Shown here piece after piece: positions 36,906 through 47,417 of a stretch of 64,000 bases of DNA; positions within the stretch are counted from its first letter, which is position 1, and the number at the start of each line of letters is the position of its first letter. The DNA is from Citrobacter amalonaticus (lineage in GTDB: Bacteria; Pseudomonadota; Gammaproteobacteria; Enterobacterales; Enterobacteriaceae): the NCBI RefSeq assembly GCF_002918555.1, contig NZ_PQMB01000003.1, forward strand, positions 753,485-817,484, in the 5' to 3' direction. The notes beneath the pieces were generated by a model that was given only the letters and a program-made list of their open reading frames with translations, made no database searches and was not told the DNA's origin. The translations under genes and the position numbers were made by a program.

Positions 36906-36927
36906 ACTTTTCCCTCACGTTAAGGGC

Positions 36928-37884
36928 TTAGTAGCCCATGTTTTTCTTTTTCTCTAACTCTTCTTTGGCAGTATCAGGCAGGTACAGGGTTGATTTGGTG
37001 ATGGTCAGCTTCGGCGGCATCGTGCCGTCTTTTTTGAACTTTTCCAGCGCGTCGAAAGCCGGACCCGCCATGTCCGGCGTCAGCTCCACGCTGGCGTTCG
37101 CTTCGCCGTCCATCATCGCTTTATAGATATCCGGTACGCCGTCGATGGAGCCGGTGAGGATATCTTTGCCCGGCTTCAGACCGGCTTCTTTAATCGCCTG
37201 GATTGCCCCAATCACCATGTCATCGTTATGGGCGTAAACCATGCAAATATTCTTGCCGTTGTTTTCCGCTTTGATAAAGCTCTCCATCACCTCTTTACCT
37301 TTACTGCGGGTAAAGTCACCGGACTGAGAGCGGATGATTTTGATGTTCGGCGCTTTGGCGATGGCTTCAGCAAATCCTTTCTTACGGTCGATTGCTACGC
37401 TGGCGCCAACGGTACCCTGCAGCTCAACCACGTTACATGGCTTACCATTGACCTCTTTCACCAGCCAGTCGCCGATAAGTTTGCCTTCCAGCACGTTGTC
37501 AGCGGTAACGGTGGTCATATAGAGAGATTTGTCTTTAACATCAATAGAACGGTCGAGAAGAAAGACCGGAATCTCAGCATCTTTGGCTTCTTTCAATACC
37601 GGTTCCCAGCCTGTCGCCACGACCGGCGCGATGAAAATCGCATCCACACCCTGAGCGACAAAGGAACGCACGGCTTTAATCTGGTTTTCCTGCTTTTGCT
37701 GACCGTCGGCGATTTTCAGCGTAATGCCGCGCTTTTCGGCCTCGCTTTTCGCCACATTGGTTTCAGCGGCGCGCCAGCCGGACTCCGATCCAACCTGCGA
37801 AAATCCTACGGTTAAGGAGGCAGCGATTGCCATAGATGACATAGCTGCCGAAACTGCTGTAACTAAAAGTAAGCGCTTCCACAT
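36928..37884 (-). CDS. ytfQ: YtfQ, galactofuranose-binding periplasmic protein
   Basis: 318 residues with a signal peptide (MWKRLLLVTAVSAAMSSMAIA, cleavage before ASLTVG) and two lobes of the ribose-binding-protein fold. Segments VDAIFIAPVVATGWEPVL, HNDDMVIGAIQAI and GSIDGVPDIYKAM are typical. It delivers galactofuranose to YtfR-YtfT-YjfF. It is first in the operon, and the control region carries a GalR/GalS-type operator. Confidence 0.96.
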   Translation of the reverse strand: MWKRLLLVTAVSAAMSSMAIAASLTVGFSQVGSESGWRAAETNVAKSEAEKRGITLKIADGQQKQENQIKAVRSFVAQGVDAIFIAPVVATGWEPVLKEAKDAEIPVFLLDRSIDVKDKSLYMTTVTADNVLEGKLIGDWLVKEVNGKPCNVVELQGTVGASVAIDRKKGFAEAIAKAPNIKIIRSQSGDFTRSKGKEVMESFIKAENNGKNICMVYAHNDDMVIGAIQAIKEAGLKPGKDILTGSIDGVPDIYKAMMDGEANASVELTPDMAGPAFDALEKFKKDGTMPPKLTITKSTLYLPDTAKEELEKKKNMGY

Positions 37885-38144
37885 AAGTGCATCCTCGTCG
37901 GGTGATCATTGTTGATTAACAAACCGTCGCGGAAAACTATAGACAATCGAACATGTAACAGATTGCGTTACATCACACTTCAAAAAAGTAAATAAAACGT
38001 TAATCACAAGTTTGTAATCGCTTCCATGACCTTATGAAACATGCGGCTGAAGTTATGGATTTTTCTGCTGCGGAAGGCGTCTGAAAATGACATCGCGGAA
38101 AGGAGAATGGCGAAAACAGGCGAAGACTTTCGCCGTGAGATGGC
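37885..38144. promoter_or_regulatory. Divergent ytfQ-ppa control region with GalR/GalS-type operator
   Basis: TTGTAATCGCTTCCAT at 38012-38027 matches the GalR/GalS operator GTGKAANCGNTTNCAC at nearly all informative positions, which fits the known GalR/GalS control of ytfQ in E. coli. An inverted repeat TGTAAC / GTTACA with a nearby TCACA (about 37952-37977) may include a CRP site. Confidence 0.6.
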
Positions 38145-38150
38145 TATAAT
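38145..38150 (+). promoter_or_regulatory. -10 element of the ppa promoter
   Basis: A perfect TATAAT 39 bp before the ppa start codon. No equally clear -35 hexamer lies 17 bp upstream. Confidence 0.5.
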
Positions 38151-38189
38151 ACTTGCCACTTGTTTACGACACAGTTAAAGGAAACAGAC

Positions 38190-38720
38190 ATGAGCTTACT
38201 CAACGTCCCAGCGGGTAAAGATCTGCCGGAAGATATCTACGTAGTTATCGAGATCCCGGCGAACGCAGATCCGATCAAATACGAAGTCGACAAAGAGAGC
38301 GGCGCACTGTTCGTTGACCGCTTCATGTCCACCGCGATGTTCTATCCGTGCAACTACGGTTACATCAACCACACCCTGTCCCTGGACGGTGATCCGGTTG
38401 ACGTGCTGGTCCCAACGCCGTACCCGCTCCAGCCGGGTGCAGTGATTCGTTGCCGTCCGGTTGGCGTACTGAAAATGACCGACGAATCCGGTGAAGATGC
38501 GAAGCTGGTTGCGGTACCGCACACCAAGCTGAGCAAAGAGTACGATCACATTAAAGATGTGAACGACCTGCCGGAACTGCTGAAAGCGCAGATCACTCAC
38601 TTCTTCGAGCACTACAAAGATCTCGAAGCGGGCAAATGGGTGAAAGTTGACGGCTGGGACAACGCTGAAGCGGCGAAAGCTGAAATCGTGGCGTCCTTCG
38701 AGCGCGCGGCGAAGAAATAA
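38190..38720 (+). CDS. ppa: Inorganic pyrophosphatase
   Basis: Essential cytosolic Mg2+ enzyme hydrolysing pyrophosphate to phosphate, 176 residues from ATG 38190 with AAAGGAAA upstream. Family I signature DGDPVDVLV carries the metal-binding aspartates; YGYINHTLS and KEYDHIKDV are also typical. Codon use is strongly biased, as expected for a highly expressed gene. A strong terminator follows. Confidence 0.98.
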   Translation: MSLLNVPAGKDLPEDIYVVIEIPANADPIKYEVDKESGALFVDRFMSTAMFYPCNYGYINHTLSLDGDPVDVLVPTPYPLQPGAVIRCRPVGVLKMTDESGEDAKLVAVPHTKLSKEYDHIKDVNDLPELLKAQITHFFEHYKDLEAGKWVKVDGWDNAEAAKAEIVASFERAAKK

Positions 38721-38752
38721 GTTCGTTTTCTAAGGTTGGCATAACCTATTGA

Positions 38753-38779
38753 AGCCCCTCGTTTTATGAGGGGCTTTTA
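38753..38779 (+). terminator. Intrinsic terminator of ppa
   Basis: AGCCCCTC (38753-38760) pairs with GAGGGGCT (38768-38775) and is followed by TTTATTT, 33 bp past the stop codon. Confidence 0.88.
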
Positions 38780-38792
38780 TTTGATATTAATC

Positions 38793-38935
38793 TATACTCT
38801 AAATAATTCGAGCTGCGGGACAAAACGCGTCGTCGTTTTGAACAGCGCTTGCGCTGGCCCCGAAGGGGCGAGGCCCAGGGATGGACCGGGTAACAAAGCC
38901 AACGCATCTGCAACGTGAAGTATGGCGAGTATATA
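38793..38935. repeat. ERIC-type element with replaced core, after ppa
   Basis: Starts TATACTCTAAATAATTCGAG and ends GAAGTATGGCGAGTATA, both canonical ERIC termini. The interior has hairpins AAAACG/CGTTTT, CAGCG/CGCTG and GCCCC/GGGGC in place of the ERIC core. It overlaps the 3' end of the minus-strand ORF 38799-39296. Confidence 0.8.
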
Positions 38936-39296
38936 CGATTAGTTTCAGTTCAGGCTTTGTTGCAAAGAAACTTTCCTGCTCCTCGGATATGAAATTCCCG
39001 TCAACATCAACCATAACATCAAGATTCGTTGATGGGTTGAAGTAATGATAAACATCTTTTTCCCATCGATATTTCCCTTTTATCCTCACAGTGCCTGCTG
39101 TATTTATATGTTTTCTCATTGCACTTATCAGGTGTTTACTGAGGAGATAATCATAATTGACAGATATTGTTTCTTTATCTATCTGGTTTTTTATAACACG
39201 AAGCTGAATGCTTGATATCGAAGCACCTCTTAATTGAATATAATAATATTTCTCCCATTGACCATATCGATTAATACGGTAAAACCAGAACGCCAA
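38799..39296 (-). CDS. AT-rich orphan ORF with an ERIC-derived C-terminus
   Basis: 165 codons with no family I recognise. The first 120 or so residues (MAFWFYRINRYGQWEKYYYI ...) are rich in Tyr, Ile, Lys and Asn, soluble-looking, and encoded by DNA much more AT-rich than its neighbours. The last roughly 40 residues are a translation of the ERIC element (RHTSRCRCVGFVTRS and on). The style recalls small immunity or antitoxin-like proteins, but that is only a guess. In E. coli the chpS-chpB toxin-antitoxin pair sits in this slot between ppa and ytfP. Confidence 0.5.
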   Translation of the reverse strand: MAFWFYRINRYGQWEKYYYIQLRGASISSIQLRVIKNQIDKETISVNYDYLLSKHLISAMRKHINTAGTVRIKGKYRWEKDVYHYFNPSTNLDVMVDVDGNFISEEQESFFATKPELKLIVYTRHTSRCRCVGFVTRSIPGPRPFGASASAVQNDDAFCPAARII

Positions 39297-39370
39297 ATTT
39301 TGGGGCGATGAAGAAAGGGATAAATACGTCCTGACACTCCAGGACGACAGGTTGGCACCGCATAAAACAA

Positions 39371-39388
39371 CGCCACCCGAAGGTGGCG
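39371..39388 (-). terminator. Terminator of the tamA-tamB-ytfP transcript
   Basis: On the minus strand CGCCACC and GGTGGCG pair around TTCG and are followed by TTGTTTTAT, about 10 bp past the ytfP stop. Confidence 0.8.
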
Positions 39389-39396
39389 CGTTTGTG

Positions 39397-39741
39397 TCAG
39401 TACTGGTCTCTGTCTAACCAGTTACCGCTTTCGATTAGCGTTAATCCTTCAACCGGACGTTGGTACACATACATCCATGCACTTCCGTACGGCGTCTGGA
39501 TCAGCTGGCGTGCGTACTCTCCGCCTCTGGTGCGCAGGGCATCCAGTTCGGCAAGCGTCGCGTTATCAATACGATAAACTTCACCGTGTACCGTTCCGTT
39601 CCCCGGAACCGCGCCTGGATAGTGGCCCAGACTGTACAACTGGTAGTTATCGATACTGAAATTTCCCAGCAACAGGGCATTGGTCATCCAGTGGCTGTTG
39701 CCTTGTTTGGTTAGTAAACTGCCGTAGACAAATATTCGCAT
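39397..39741 (-). CDS. ytfP: YtfP, gamma-glutamylcyclotransferase-family protein
   Basis: 114 residues of the AIG2/GGCT fold. The N-terminal loop MRIFVYGSLLTKQGN contains the family YGSL substrate-binding motif, and a Glu in the middle (GGEYARQ) fits the catalytic acid. The cellular substrate is not established. It starts two bases after the tamB stop and is the third gene of tamA-tamB-ytfP, as in E. coli. Confidence 0.94.
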   Translation of the reverse strand: MRIFVYGSLLTKQGNSHWMTNALLLGNFSIDNYQLYSLGHYPGAVPGNGTVHGEVYRIDNATLAELDALRTRGGEYARQLIQTPYGSAWMYVYQRPVEGLTLIESGNWLDRDQY

Positions 39742-39743
39742 TG

Positions 39744-42700
39744 CTAAAACTCAAACTGATAGAGCAAATCCAGTGCCTGATCTACGCCAGACACCGCTTC
39801 CAGATATAGCTTAGGCATCAGGCGATAACGTAACGTGAGCGTTGCCAATGAGTCAAATATACCCACGCCGTATTTCACCTGCAGACCTGGCAGTACGTAC
39901 CCGCTGACCACCACCTGAGAGGAATCACCCGCCCCTTGCGTGTCCAGTGCCAGATTGCTTACGCCAAACGTCTCCCCGATTTTACCCACAATCTGACCAC
40001 TTTGTGCAACCCCCAGGCCAATAAGCATTGAGGTCATCGCCGCACTGTCGCTCTGATCGCTGTTCAGCCCCTGCCCTCGTAACAGATAAGAGAGCGCTTC
40101 CTGCTGCGACATTGCCGGGTCGGAGAAGATCTCCGCCTTCGGTTCGTCCGCCGTCCCCGTGACGCGAACACCAGCGATAACATCATTTTCTGTAGCATCC
40201 GGGTTACGAATAGCTTCGATATTGAGTAATGGCTGATCCGGCGGACCGGAGAATAACAGCTCGCCTTTTCGCACAATCAGATCCTGACCATAGGCATGGA
40301 AACGCCCGTCCGGAATATTGATCTGTCCGTTCAGCCCCAGCCCCTGCTTATCCTGTGCAACCTTCAGATCCCCCGCCAGGCGCGCTTTCAGACCAAACGC
40401 ATCGATGCGCACATTGTTGCCCACATGCACAATCAGGTTACTGTTGATCGGAATTGAGGCAGTCTGCGGCTTCTCCGGCTGGAGATCGTTATTGAGCATC
40501 ACCTCATCGCTGGAGACACCCACCGCGCTTTCCGGCAAATCATGTACCACGATGCGCGCCCACGGCACATCCACACGACCATCCAGAGTGAACAGGCTCG
40601 GCGTGGCCTCGAAGACCACGTCCGGCGAGACGTCCAGCCGCACCATCGGTGGTACGGTGATCCGCACCCGGCTGCCTTTCGCCGCCACGCGCGCGCGCCA
40701 GTTATCAATCTGGCTCCAGTCAGCATCGCCGCTGAGGTTGATCTGCCCCTGCTGCGTGCGTACCACGCCCGCCAGCGTCGAGCGCGTGCCGTTGAAGATG
40801 ATCCCAAGCTGGCTGGGCTGCATATCAAACGGCATAAAGTTACCGTCGATATCCAGATTGTTAAGCTGTAGCTGACCAAACAGCTGCGGTCCCTGGAGAT
40901 CGCCGCCCAGACGCAGACTGGCGTTCAGCATCCCCGCCGCTTTCTCGCCGCGCGAGAAAATGGGGTTGACCATCGCCAGGTTGAAATTACGGATGTTGAC
41001 GTTGCCGCCCAGATTGCGTCGCCCCTGCGGATCGGTCACCTGTACCTGCCCGTCCAGCTGTCCATTGTTGGTCAGGCGAATCAGCCAGCCCAACTGGGCG
41101 CGGTTATTGTGCAGATCGGCGCTCAGGTTTAATGTCTCAAACGCCACCGGTAACGGCGCGTCATTGACGATCTGCGTCACCTTGACGTTACGCCCTGAGA
41201 GCGTGACGTTACCCTGCGGCAGCCCCTCTTTGGTGGTGTCCCACGAGACGTCCGCTTTACCGCTAAAGACGCCGCTGGCCTGAGTCGCCTCTGGCATAAA
41301 CGGCTTTAACATCGCCAGATCAAAGCGGTTGAGATTGACCACCGCATGTCCTTGCGCGCCCGCATCAATCGTCTGCGGGACACACAGCTCTGCATTCGGG
41401 TTCGCCCAGCAGTGCGGCCCAATACTGATTTTCTGCTCCTGATTACGGTAATCCAGCGCGATGGCGCGGTTCAGCGACCACGGACCGACCGGCGTCTGGA
41501 AGCGCGTGTTGCTCAACGTCCCTTTCCAGCGCTCCTCTTTACGGTCAAAGCTGCCTGCCAAATCCAGCTGGCCGGAAACCGGCTCGCCCTGAATGCGCAG
41601 CTGCAGTTCATGCTGCTTTTCACTGCCTTTGGCGTTGAGGGTAACCAGGTTGATATTGACGTCAGGCTGCGAAATCCGCTCAACGCGCACGTCGAGCTTA
41701 CCGGCAATCTGGTCGGTCGATTTCACGTCGCCTTCCACCCGCACCTGCGCCACAGAAAGCGCCTGCCAGCGCAGATTACGGGCCGAGATATCCGCCAGCA
41801 GCTGCGGCGCATCGACGGTACCTCGCACTTTTACCCGCCCTTTTGCCGTGCCGCCAAGCCCCGGCAACGCGTTGTCCAGCCCTGGCGCGTCAATAGCGGC
41901 GTCAAGATTGAGATCTTTCACGCCCAGCTCGCCCTTCACCTCAGCGCTGTTTGGCCCCAGCTCCAGATGTAGCCCCGGAATGGTCCACTGCATATAGCTG
42001 TTGCCCTTCAGCGTCCCGTTAACATTGACTTTGTTCTGCTTCACGTTACCGGTTAGCTTCAGCTCCGGCACCTCCATCTGCCAGGTTCCGCCATACAGGC
42101 TGCCGCGGGTTTTAATCAAACCATTGAGCTTCGATGGCCAGTCCGGCACCTCTTTCGCCGTATTGATGCCATCCAGCGTCAGCTCACCACGCCAGCTGAT
42201 CGCCTGCTGCCAGTCCACCAGAGCCTTCAGCTCCGTTTTCCCCTCCAGCGCCGCCACGCTGAGTTTGTCGAGATTAATCTGCTGCTCGTTACCTTTGGCG
42301 TCCAGCGTGATGGTCGCCGGAGGAATATCCTGCCCTTTCACCGCCGTGTGCATCGATAGCCGGTAATCCGTCATCTTGCCGGTAAGCTTGAGCTTGATAT
42401 CATCAGCCTGGAACTGTTTATCACCAGTGAACGGCCAGTAAACCTGTTTACTGACCACTTCAATATTCAGCGGCAATCCGGCCTCAGCCAGGCGCGTCTG
42501 GGCGCGCAGATCCATATCCACCGGACCGGAGAGATTCACCCCCACTTCCAGCTGTTCGCGTAGCGCACCGCCCACCTTCAGCTTCAGCTTTTCGCCTTTC
42601 AGCGGCTCGACGTTCAGCGTGCTGTTGAGCGTGATATCGACCGGCCAGCTGTTGGTCAGCTGCGCCGTGCCGGTCGCATTGACGGTGCCCTGGTCAGAAT

Positions 42701-43523
42701 CGATGTCCAGCGCGTCCAGCGTCATGTTACCGTCGATACTGCTCACCTTCAGCAGCATGTTGTACACCGTCAGATCGGTGTCGCCCGTCACGCGCAGCTG
42801 TTCCCCCTTAAACGCCTCAATATTGAGATTAAGGGGCAACTGGACATCCGTCATCTCCGGCAACACCGGTTTTGAGAACAGCGTTTTCAGCGTTTCGCCG
42901 AGCGGTTTTTCATCGGGTTGTGGATTTTCAATCTTCGGCTCAACCACCTGCTCCTGCGCAACCTCCGCGACTTTCGGCAGCGCAATCAGTAGCCCCTGCA
43001 GCGACGTGGGCTTCAGCGTCAGGTTTTTATCCTGCCAGTTCAGGCCGGAGGTAAAATCCATCACTGAAACAGTGGTGTCATCGATTTTGATATTGACGTT
43101 GTTGAGCGCCAGCCGTGAGAGCGTGATGGGATACGGCGTCGAAAGATTTAGCGGGCCGCTGCTCTCCTCTTCCTTCACCGGCCCGGAAGGCGGCATCTTT
43201 TTGCTGTCGATGGCAACGTTAATATCCTTCAGAGACAGGTCGTTAACGCACAGACTGCTGTTCCACAAACAGTTAAGACCGACAGCCAGATGAATTTCGC
43301 CCGCATTGACCGCCACGCCGGGCTGGTCGTAACGGATATTCTTCAGCGATAAATCACGCCAGCCGCCGGTTACCTGCCCTATTTCCAGACCCGGAACCCA
43401 GCGATTTGCCGCCTTGAACAGCAGATGCAGGCCGCTGGTCGTTCCCACCAGAAACGCCACCGTACCCAACAGCAGCAGAATAAAAACCAGTACGCCGAGG
43501 CTTATCTTCTTCCATAAACTCAT
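39744..43523 (-). CDS. tamB: TamB, translocation and assembly module / lipid-transport protein
   Basis: 1259 residues, equal to the E. coli family length. An N-terminal membrane anchor ([21 protein letters not shown]) is followed by a long run of beta-strand repeats forming the AsmA-like periplasmic groove, and a C-terminal DUF490 domain ending LYQFEF that engages TamA. With TamA it spans the envelope, aiding outer-membrane protein insertion and phospholipid transport. The start overlaps the tamA stop (ATGA). Confidence 0.97.
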   Translation of the reverse strand: MSLWKKISLGVLVFILLLLGTVAFLVGTTSGLHLLFKAANRWVPGLEIGQVTGGWRDLSLKNIRYDQPGVAVNAGEIHLAVGLNCLWNSSLCVNDLSLKDINVAIDSKKMPPSGPVKEEESSGPLNLSTPYPITLSRLALNNVNIKIDDTTVSVMDFTSGLNWQDKNLTLKPTSLQGLLIALPKVAEVAQEQVVEPKIENPQPDEKPLGETLKTLFSKPVLPEMTDVQLPLNLNIEAFKGEQLRVTGDTDLTVYNMLLKVSSIDGNMTLDALDIDSDQGTVNATGTAQLTNSWPVDITLNSTLNVEPLKGEKLKLKVGGALREQLEVGVNLSGPVDMDLRAQTRLAEAGLPLNIEVVSKQVYWPFTGDKQFQADDIKLKLTGKMTDYRLSMHTAVKGQDIPPATITLDAKGNEQQINLDKLSVAALEGKTELKALVDWQQAISWRGELTLDGINTAKEVPDWPSKLNGLIKTRGSLYGGTWQMEVPELKLTGNVKQNKVNVNGTLKGNSYMQWTIPGLHLELGPNSAEVKGELGVKDLNLDAAIDAPGLDNALPGLGGTAKGRVKVRGTVDAPQLLADISARNLRWQALSVAQVRVEGDVKSTDQIAGKLDVRVERISQPDVNINLVTLNAKGSEKQHELQLRIQGEPVSGQLDLAGSFDRKEERWKGTLSNTRFQTPVGPWSLNRAIALDYRNQEQKISIGPHCWANPNAELCVPQTIDAGAQGHAVVNLNRFDLAMLKPFMPEATQASGVFSGKADVSWDTTKEGLPQGNVTLSGRNVKVTQIVNDAPLPVAFETLNLSADLHNNRAQLGWLIRLTNNGQLDGQVQVTDPQGRRNLGGNVNIRNFNLAMVNPIFSRGEKAAGMLNASLRLGGDLQGPQLFGQLQLNNLDIDGNFMPFDMQPSQLGIIFNGTRSTLAGVVRTQQGQINLSGDADWSQIDNWRARVAAKGSRVRITVPPMVRLDVSPDVVFEATPSLFTLDGRVDVPWARIVVHDLPESAVGVSSDEVMLNNDLQPEKPQTASIPINSNLIVHVGNNVRIDAFGLKARLAGDLKVAQDKQGLGLNGQINIPDGRFHAYGQDLIVRKGELLFSGPPDQPLLNIEAIRNPDATENDVIAGVRVTGTADEPKAEIFSDPAMSQQEALSYLLRGQGLNSDQSDSAAMTSMLIGLGVAQSGQIVGKIGETFGVSNLALDTQGAGDSSQVVVSGYVLPGLQVKYGVGIFDSLATLTLRYRLMPKLYLEAVSGVDQALDLLYQFEF

Positions 43524-45253
43524 AATTCAGGCCCCAGACCGATATAAAACTGTAAACCGTGTTCATCTTTGTCACCGACAGGAACGGCGAAATCGAGCTT
43601 GATCGGCCCGACCGGCGACTGCCAGCGTACGCCCACCCCGGCGCCGGTTTTAATATCGCTCTTACGAATATCGCTGACCGCTTCACCGCTATCGACAAAC
43701 ATCGCTCCCCACCATTTTCCGGTCACGTTGTACTGATACTCCAGCGATCCCGTCGCCAGCTTCGAGGCGCCTTTCAGATCGCCGTTACTGTATTTGGGTG
43801 AAATAGACTTGTATTTATAGCCACGGATACTGCGATCGCCCCCGGCGAAAAAGCGCAGATCCGGCGGGACTTTGTCAAAATCGCCGGTCTCGATCCACCC
43901 CAGGTTACCGCGCATCACAAAGCGATGGCGATCGTACAGCGTACGTATCCAGACGTTTTGTGCCTGAAAAACGGAGAAATCAACATCTGATCCCCAGGCG
44001 GTATTTGAGTAATCAACAGAGTAACGCTGAGAGTCGCCCCATATCGGCATCAGGCCGCCGCGCGAACGCGTCCGGCTGATCATCACCCCCGGATAAAGCA
44101 GCATTGTGGTATTGGTCACTTCGCCCTGGGTAAAGTGGTCAAAGCTCCAGCGCAGGTTGATAGCCCGCTGCCAGCCGCTGGAGAGATCCCAGTAACGTGA
44201 GACCGCAAGGGTGGTGGAGTCCTGTTCTGTATCATTGAGATCGGTACGCTTAAAGCCACCCTGCACAAGGTAATACTGCTCCAGTGGATTCTTCAGCAGC
44301 GGCATTTTATAGCTGAAATCGAGCTGCTGCTCCGGTGCCGAGATGCTGGCGCTGGTGGTCAGGCTGTGACCCAAGGAGTTCATCCACGGCTTTTTCCACG
44401 TCGCCTTCACGCGTGGCCCAACGTCGGTTGAGTAGCCCACCCCGGTTTCAATCGTGTTTTCAGTGCGTGGGGAAACCACGCCTTTAAGCGGCAGGACTTT
44501 CGTTTTGCGCGCCTGATCGAATTCCGGCGCGACAACCACAGAGTTGAACCAGCCGGTAGCGGAGAGACGGCGGTTCAGCTCCGCCAGCTCTTTCGATTCG
44601 TACTCATCGCCCTCTTTAAACGGCACCAGATTTTGCAGATACTCATCCCGAATCTGCGATCCCTCAAAGGAGACATGACCAAAGCGATAGCGCTCGCCGC
44701 TGTCATAATCAATGTCCCAGAACGCCTGATGGCGATCGAGGGCGATGCCCAGTTCGCTCTTATTGAATTCGCTGTCGAAATACCCTTTACGTAGCGCCAC
44801 GCTGGTTAATGACTTTTTAAAACTGTCATAGTCCCCGTGATTGAGTACCGTACCTGTCGCCGGACGCGTTTTCAGCAGATCCAGATAATCGCTGTCGGTA
44901 CGCGCGCCGCCGCGTAAAATGACTTCAGTCCCGCCGATGCGCACCGGTTCGCCCGGCGTCACGTTGACCACCAGAACCTGGCGCCCTTTCGCCGGAGGCG
45001 GGCGTAAATCAAAATCAATGGTGGGCTGGTAGTAACCCAGCGCTTTTAGGCCTTCGCGGATAGCATCATCAACGCGTGCGCGAAACCGCCGATCGGGCGT
45101 AACTTCGTCGCTTTGGATCGTAGACAGCTGCGCACGGACGTTTTTCTCCAGCTCACCCGATAATCCTTCTACCTGCAAACGAACGTTCGCTGCATTCGCT
45201 GCGCCGCTTAAGCACAGCAGGCTGACCCAGCATAACTGACGGATATGTGGCAC
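43520..45253 (-). CDS. tamA: TamA, outer-membrane BamA-like assembly protein
   Basis: 577 residues from GTG 45253, exactly the E. coli length. AGGAG lies upstream, and the longer frame from 45295 adds non-family residues. A signal peptide ([19 protein letters not shown]) precedes three POTRA domains (about 22-265) and a 16-strand Omp85 barrel with the GGDRSIRGY motif of loop 6. It works with TamB encoded next, overlapping by 4 bp. Confidence 0.96.
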   Translation of the reverse strand: MPHIRQLCWVSLLCLSGAANAANVRLQVEGLSGELEKNVRAQLSTIQSDEVTPDRRFRARVDDAIREGLKALGYYQPTIDFDLRPPPAKGRQVLVVNVTPGEPVRIGGTEVILRGGARTDSDYLDLLKTRPATGTVLNHGDYDSFKKSLTSVALRKGYFDSEFNKSELGIALDRHQAFWDIDYDSGERYRFGHVSFEGSQIRDEYLQNLVPFKEGDEYESKELAELNRRLSATGWFNSVVVAPEFDQARKTKVLPLKGVVSPRTENTIETGVGYSTDVGPRVKATWKKPWMNSLGHSLTTSASISAPEQQLDFSYKMPLLKNPLEQYYLVQGGFKRTDLNDTEQDSTTLAVSRYWDLSSGWQRAINLRWSFDHFTQGEVTNTTMLLYPGVMISRTRSRGGLMPIWGDSQRYSVDYSNTAWGSDVDFSVFQAQNVWIRTLYDRHRFVMRGNLGWIETGDFDKVPPDLRFFAGGDRSIRGYKYKSISPKYSNGDLKGASKLATGSLEYQYNVTGKWWGAMFVDSGEAVSDIRKSDIKTGAGVGVRWQSPVGPIKLDFAVPVGDKDEHGLQFYIGLGPEL

Positions 45254-45468
45254 TTTTTCTCCTGAATATCCCTTATTTCCACCCCTGGAAAACAAATATT
45301 ATGCCTTTCCACGGCTTAACAAAAACCCAACAATTGGGATTGAAAAACAGACGACACCCCAAATATTTCTTATGTTTACTTTAGACGTATTCGTAACTGT
45401 TATTGTGTGCAAATACGCGTCTTGTTACAACCTTAACGCCAACGACGGATTTTCGGGAGAACGCTACC

Positions 45469-46107
45469 ATGAGTTTATTTGATAAAAAGCATCTGATTTC
45501 ACAGGCAGATGCGCTACCCGGACGCAACACCCCGATGCCCGTAGCAACGCTACATGCCGTGAACGAGCACTCCATGACCAACGTACCAGAGGGGATGGAA
45601 ATCGCCATTTTTGCCATGGGCTGTTTTTGGGGGGTGGAGCGACTGTTCTGGCAGCTCCCCGGCGTTTACAGCACGGCGGCAGGCTACACGGGCGGTTATA
45701 CCCCTAATCCAACCTACCGCGAAGTCTGTTCCGGCGAAACCGGACATGCCGAAGCGGTACGCGTGGTTTACGACCCTGCCGTCATCCGTTATGAGCAACT
45801 GCTACAGGTCTTCTGGGAAAACCATGACCCGGCGCAGGGTATGCGACAGGGCAATGACCACGGCACCCAGTATCGTTCGGCCATTTATCCATTAACGCCC
45901 GAACAGGATGCCGCTGCCCGCGCCAGCTTCGAGCGCTTTCAGGCCGCAATGACTGCCGCAGGCGACGATCGCCGCATCACCACGGAAATCAGCAACGCCG
46001 CGCCGTTCTACTATGCTGAGGACGATCACCAGCAGTATCTGCACAAAAACCCCTACGGCTACTGCGGTATCGGTGGTATTGGCGTCTGCCTGCCGCCAAA
46101 CGGATGA
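45469..46107 (+). CDS. msrA: MsrA, peptide methionine-S-sulfoxide reductase
   Basis: Repairs oxidised methionine (S-epimer) in the cytoplasm. 212 residues from ATG 45469 ([20 protein letters not shown]), as in E. coli. The catalytic motif [11 protein letters not shown] carries the sulfenic-acid cysteine, and a C-terminal cysteine pair ([14 protein letters not shown]) serves recycling by thioredoxin. It is divergent from tamA and followed by a REP repeat. Confidence 0.97.
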   Translation: MSLFDKKHLISQADALPGRNTPMPVATLHAVNEHSMTNVPEGMEIAIFAMGCFWGVERLFWQLPGVYSTAAGYTGGYTPNPTYREVCSGETGHAEAVRVVYDPAVIRYEQLLQVFWENHDPAQGMRQGNDHGTQYRSAIYPLTPEQDAAARASFERFQAAMTAAGDDRRITTEISNAAPFYYAEDDHQQYLHKNPYGYCGIGGIGVCLPPNG

Positions 46108-46143
46108 ATGACTCTTGCCTGATGGCAAGCCACGGTTCCGTCA

Positions 46144-46170
46144 GCCGGATATGCGACAGCGCCATCCGGC
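46144..46170. repeat. REP palindrome after msrA
   Basis: GCCGGATATGCG and CGCCATCCGGC pair around ACAG. A smaller TTGCC / GGCAA hairpin lies just before it at 46115-46129. It touches the stop of the convergent regulator gene. Confidence 0.75.
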
Positions 46171-46171
46171 A

Positions 46172-47227
46172 TTAACGTGTTACGGTCACCCGCGCCGCAT
46201 GTCGCGTTGCCCGGGCGACCGTGCCTCTTTCCGCAACTTTCCCTTTCAGCAGCAGGTTAAACACCGGGGCAGAAGGACGATTAAGACGGTTTTGCAGCAG
46301 ATGTACCGCCTCCACGCCCAGTGCCCGGCAGGGGATGGTGATACTGCTTACCGCGGCGACAGTATGCGCGTCCAGCTCCTGCACATCCGTCGTCATCAGC
46401 GACATCTCTTCGGGGATGGATATGCCTTTCTTTTCCAGCACGCTACGGATACCGGTCGACATCGACGTCCCGGCGCAGAAGATTGCCTCCGGCCACGCGT
46501 CACGCGGCGTATTGCGCAACCAGTCATCGACAGCACTTCCCGACTCTGCCTGCGAAAACCCTTCCGTCACCAGCAGATCGCGTGTGTTATCGAACGGGAT
46601 CTGATACTGACGATAGATCTCTTTTATTCCTTCCAGACGCCAGTACAGCGTCTCCCGCCGCAGGCTTGTGACATTGAGGATCCGCCGATGCCCCTGCTCA
46701 AACAGATACTGCGCGGCCAGATTGCCTGTCGCCCGGTGATCCGGTGAAACCGCGTCAAGCAAGCCTTCCCTGTCTTGTGAATTGATCAGAACGCACGGTT
46801 TCCCCAGCGACTGTGCCAGCTTGTGAACTGTCGGATCATCAATTCCAATCATGATGATGGCGTTAATGTTTTTATTACTGGCTTTCTCCAGAAAGACGTT
46901 GATATCCGCCCGCTGCTCCTCCAGTCCGCAATACGTCAGCCAGACATCATGTGGGGCAACCGCTTCTGCTATCCCACGGGTGACTTCGAGGTAGAAGGCG
47001 TCCCCCTGCGCGGTAAAGGTGCGCTGCGGGGCGAACACCGCAATCCCGTTAATGAGCAGTCGGCCACTGGCCAGCGAGTCGAGAACGCCCAACTGTCGTG
47101 CGCATTTCACTATCGCCTCGCGGGCTTTATTGCTGGTGTAGGACTTCCCGCTCAATACTCTTGAAACCGTGCTGACCGAAAAACCCGTTAAGGCCGCAAT
47201 TTCGTCCATTTTCAGCTTGCCCGACAT
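46172..47227 (-). CDS. LacI-family regulator of the oxidoreductase cluster
   Basis: 351 residues. A LacI-type helix-turn-helix (KMDEIAALTGFSVSTVSRVLSG, about 6-27, split by standard turn) and hinge are followed by a ribose-binding-protein-like effector domain. It is divergent from three Gfo/Idh/MocA genes across 190 bp that contain a TGCAAA/TTTGCA palindrome, so it probably controls them and itself. The effector is unknown; the pattern suggests a sugar, sugar acid or cyclitol. Confidence 0.85.
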   Translation of the reverse strand: MSGKLKMDEIAALTGFSVSTVSRVLSGKSYTSNKAREAIVKCARQLGVLDSLASGRLLINGIAVFAPQRTFTAQGDAFYLEVTRGIAEAVAPHDVWLTYCGLEEQRADINVFLEKASNKNINAIIMIGIDDPTVHKLAQSLGKPCVLINSQDREGLLDAVSPDHRATGNLAAQYLFEQGHRRILNVTSLRRETLYWRLEGIKEIYRQYQIPFDNTRDLLVTEGFSQAESGSAVDDWLRNTPRDAWPEAIFCAGTSMSTGIRSVLEKKGISIPEEMSLMTTDVQELDAHTVAAVSSITIPCRALGVEAVHLLQNRLNRPSAPVFNLLLKGKVAERGTVARATRHAARVTVTR

Positions 47228-47250
47228 TCTGTGACCTCGCTCGCAATCTA

Positions 47251-47270
47251 TCTTTGCAAATTTTTGCAGA
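47251..47270. promoter_or_regulatory. Operator-like palindrome for the LacI-type regulator
   Basis: TGCAAA (47255-47260) and TTTGCA (47263-47268) are perfect inverted arms with a two-base centre, 28 bp from the regulator start codon and in the divergent interval. Confidence 0.45.
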
Positions 47271-47417
47271 CCCAGGCGATTGATTCTAAAACGCCTTTTT
47301 GCTTTACGTACGATCTTATTCTCCGGCCTGCAACCGTTCTCACAAAATCACATTGTCGATAATCCAGGCGTTTCTTATGTTCCGGTTATCCCTCATTTCT
47401 CCTGAATAAGGCATGAC

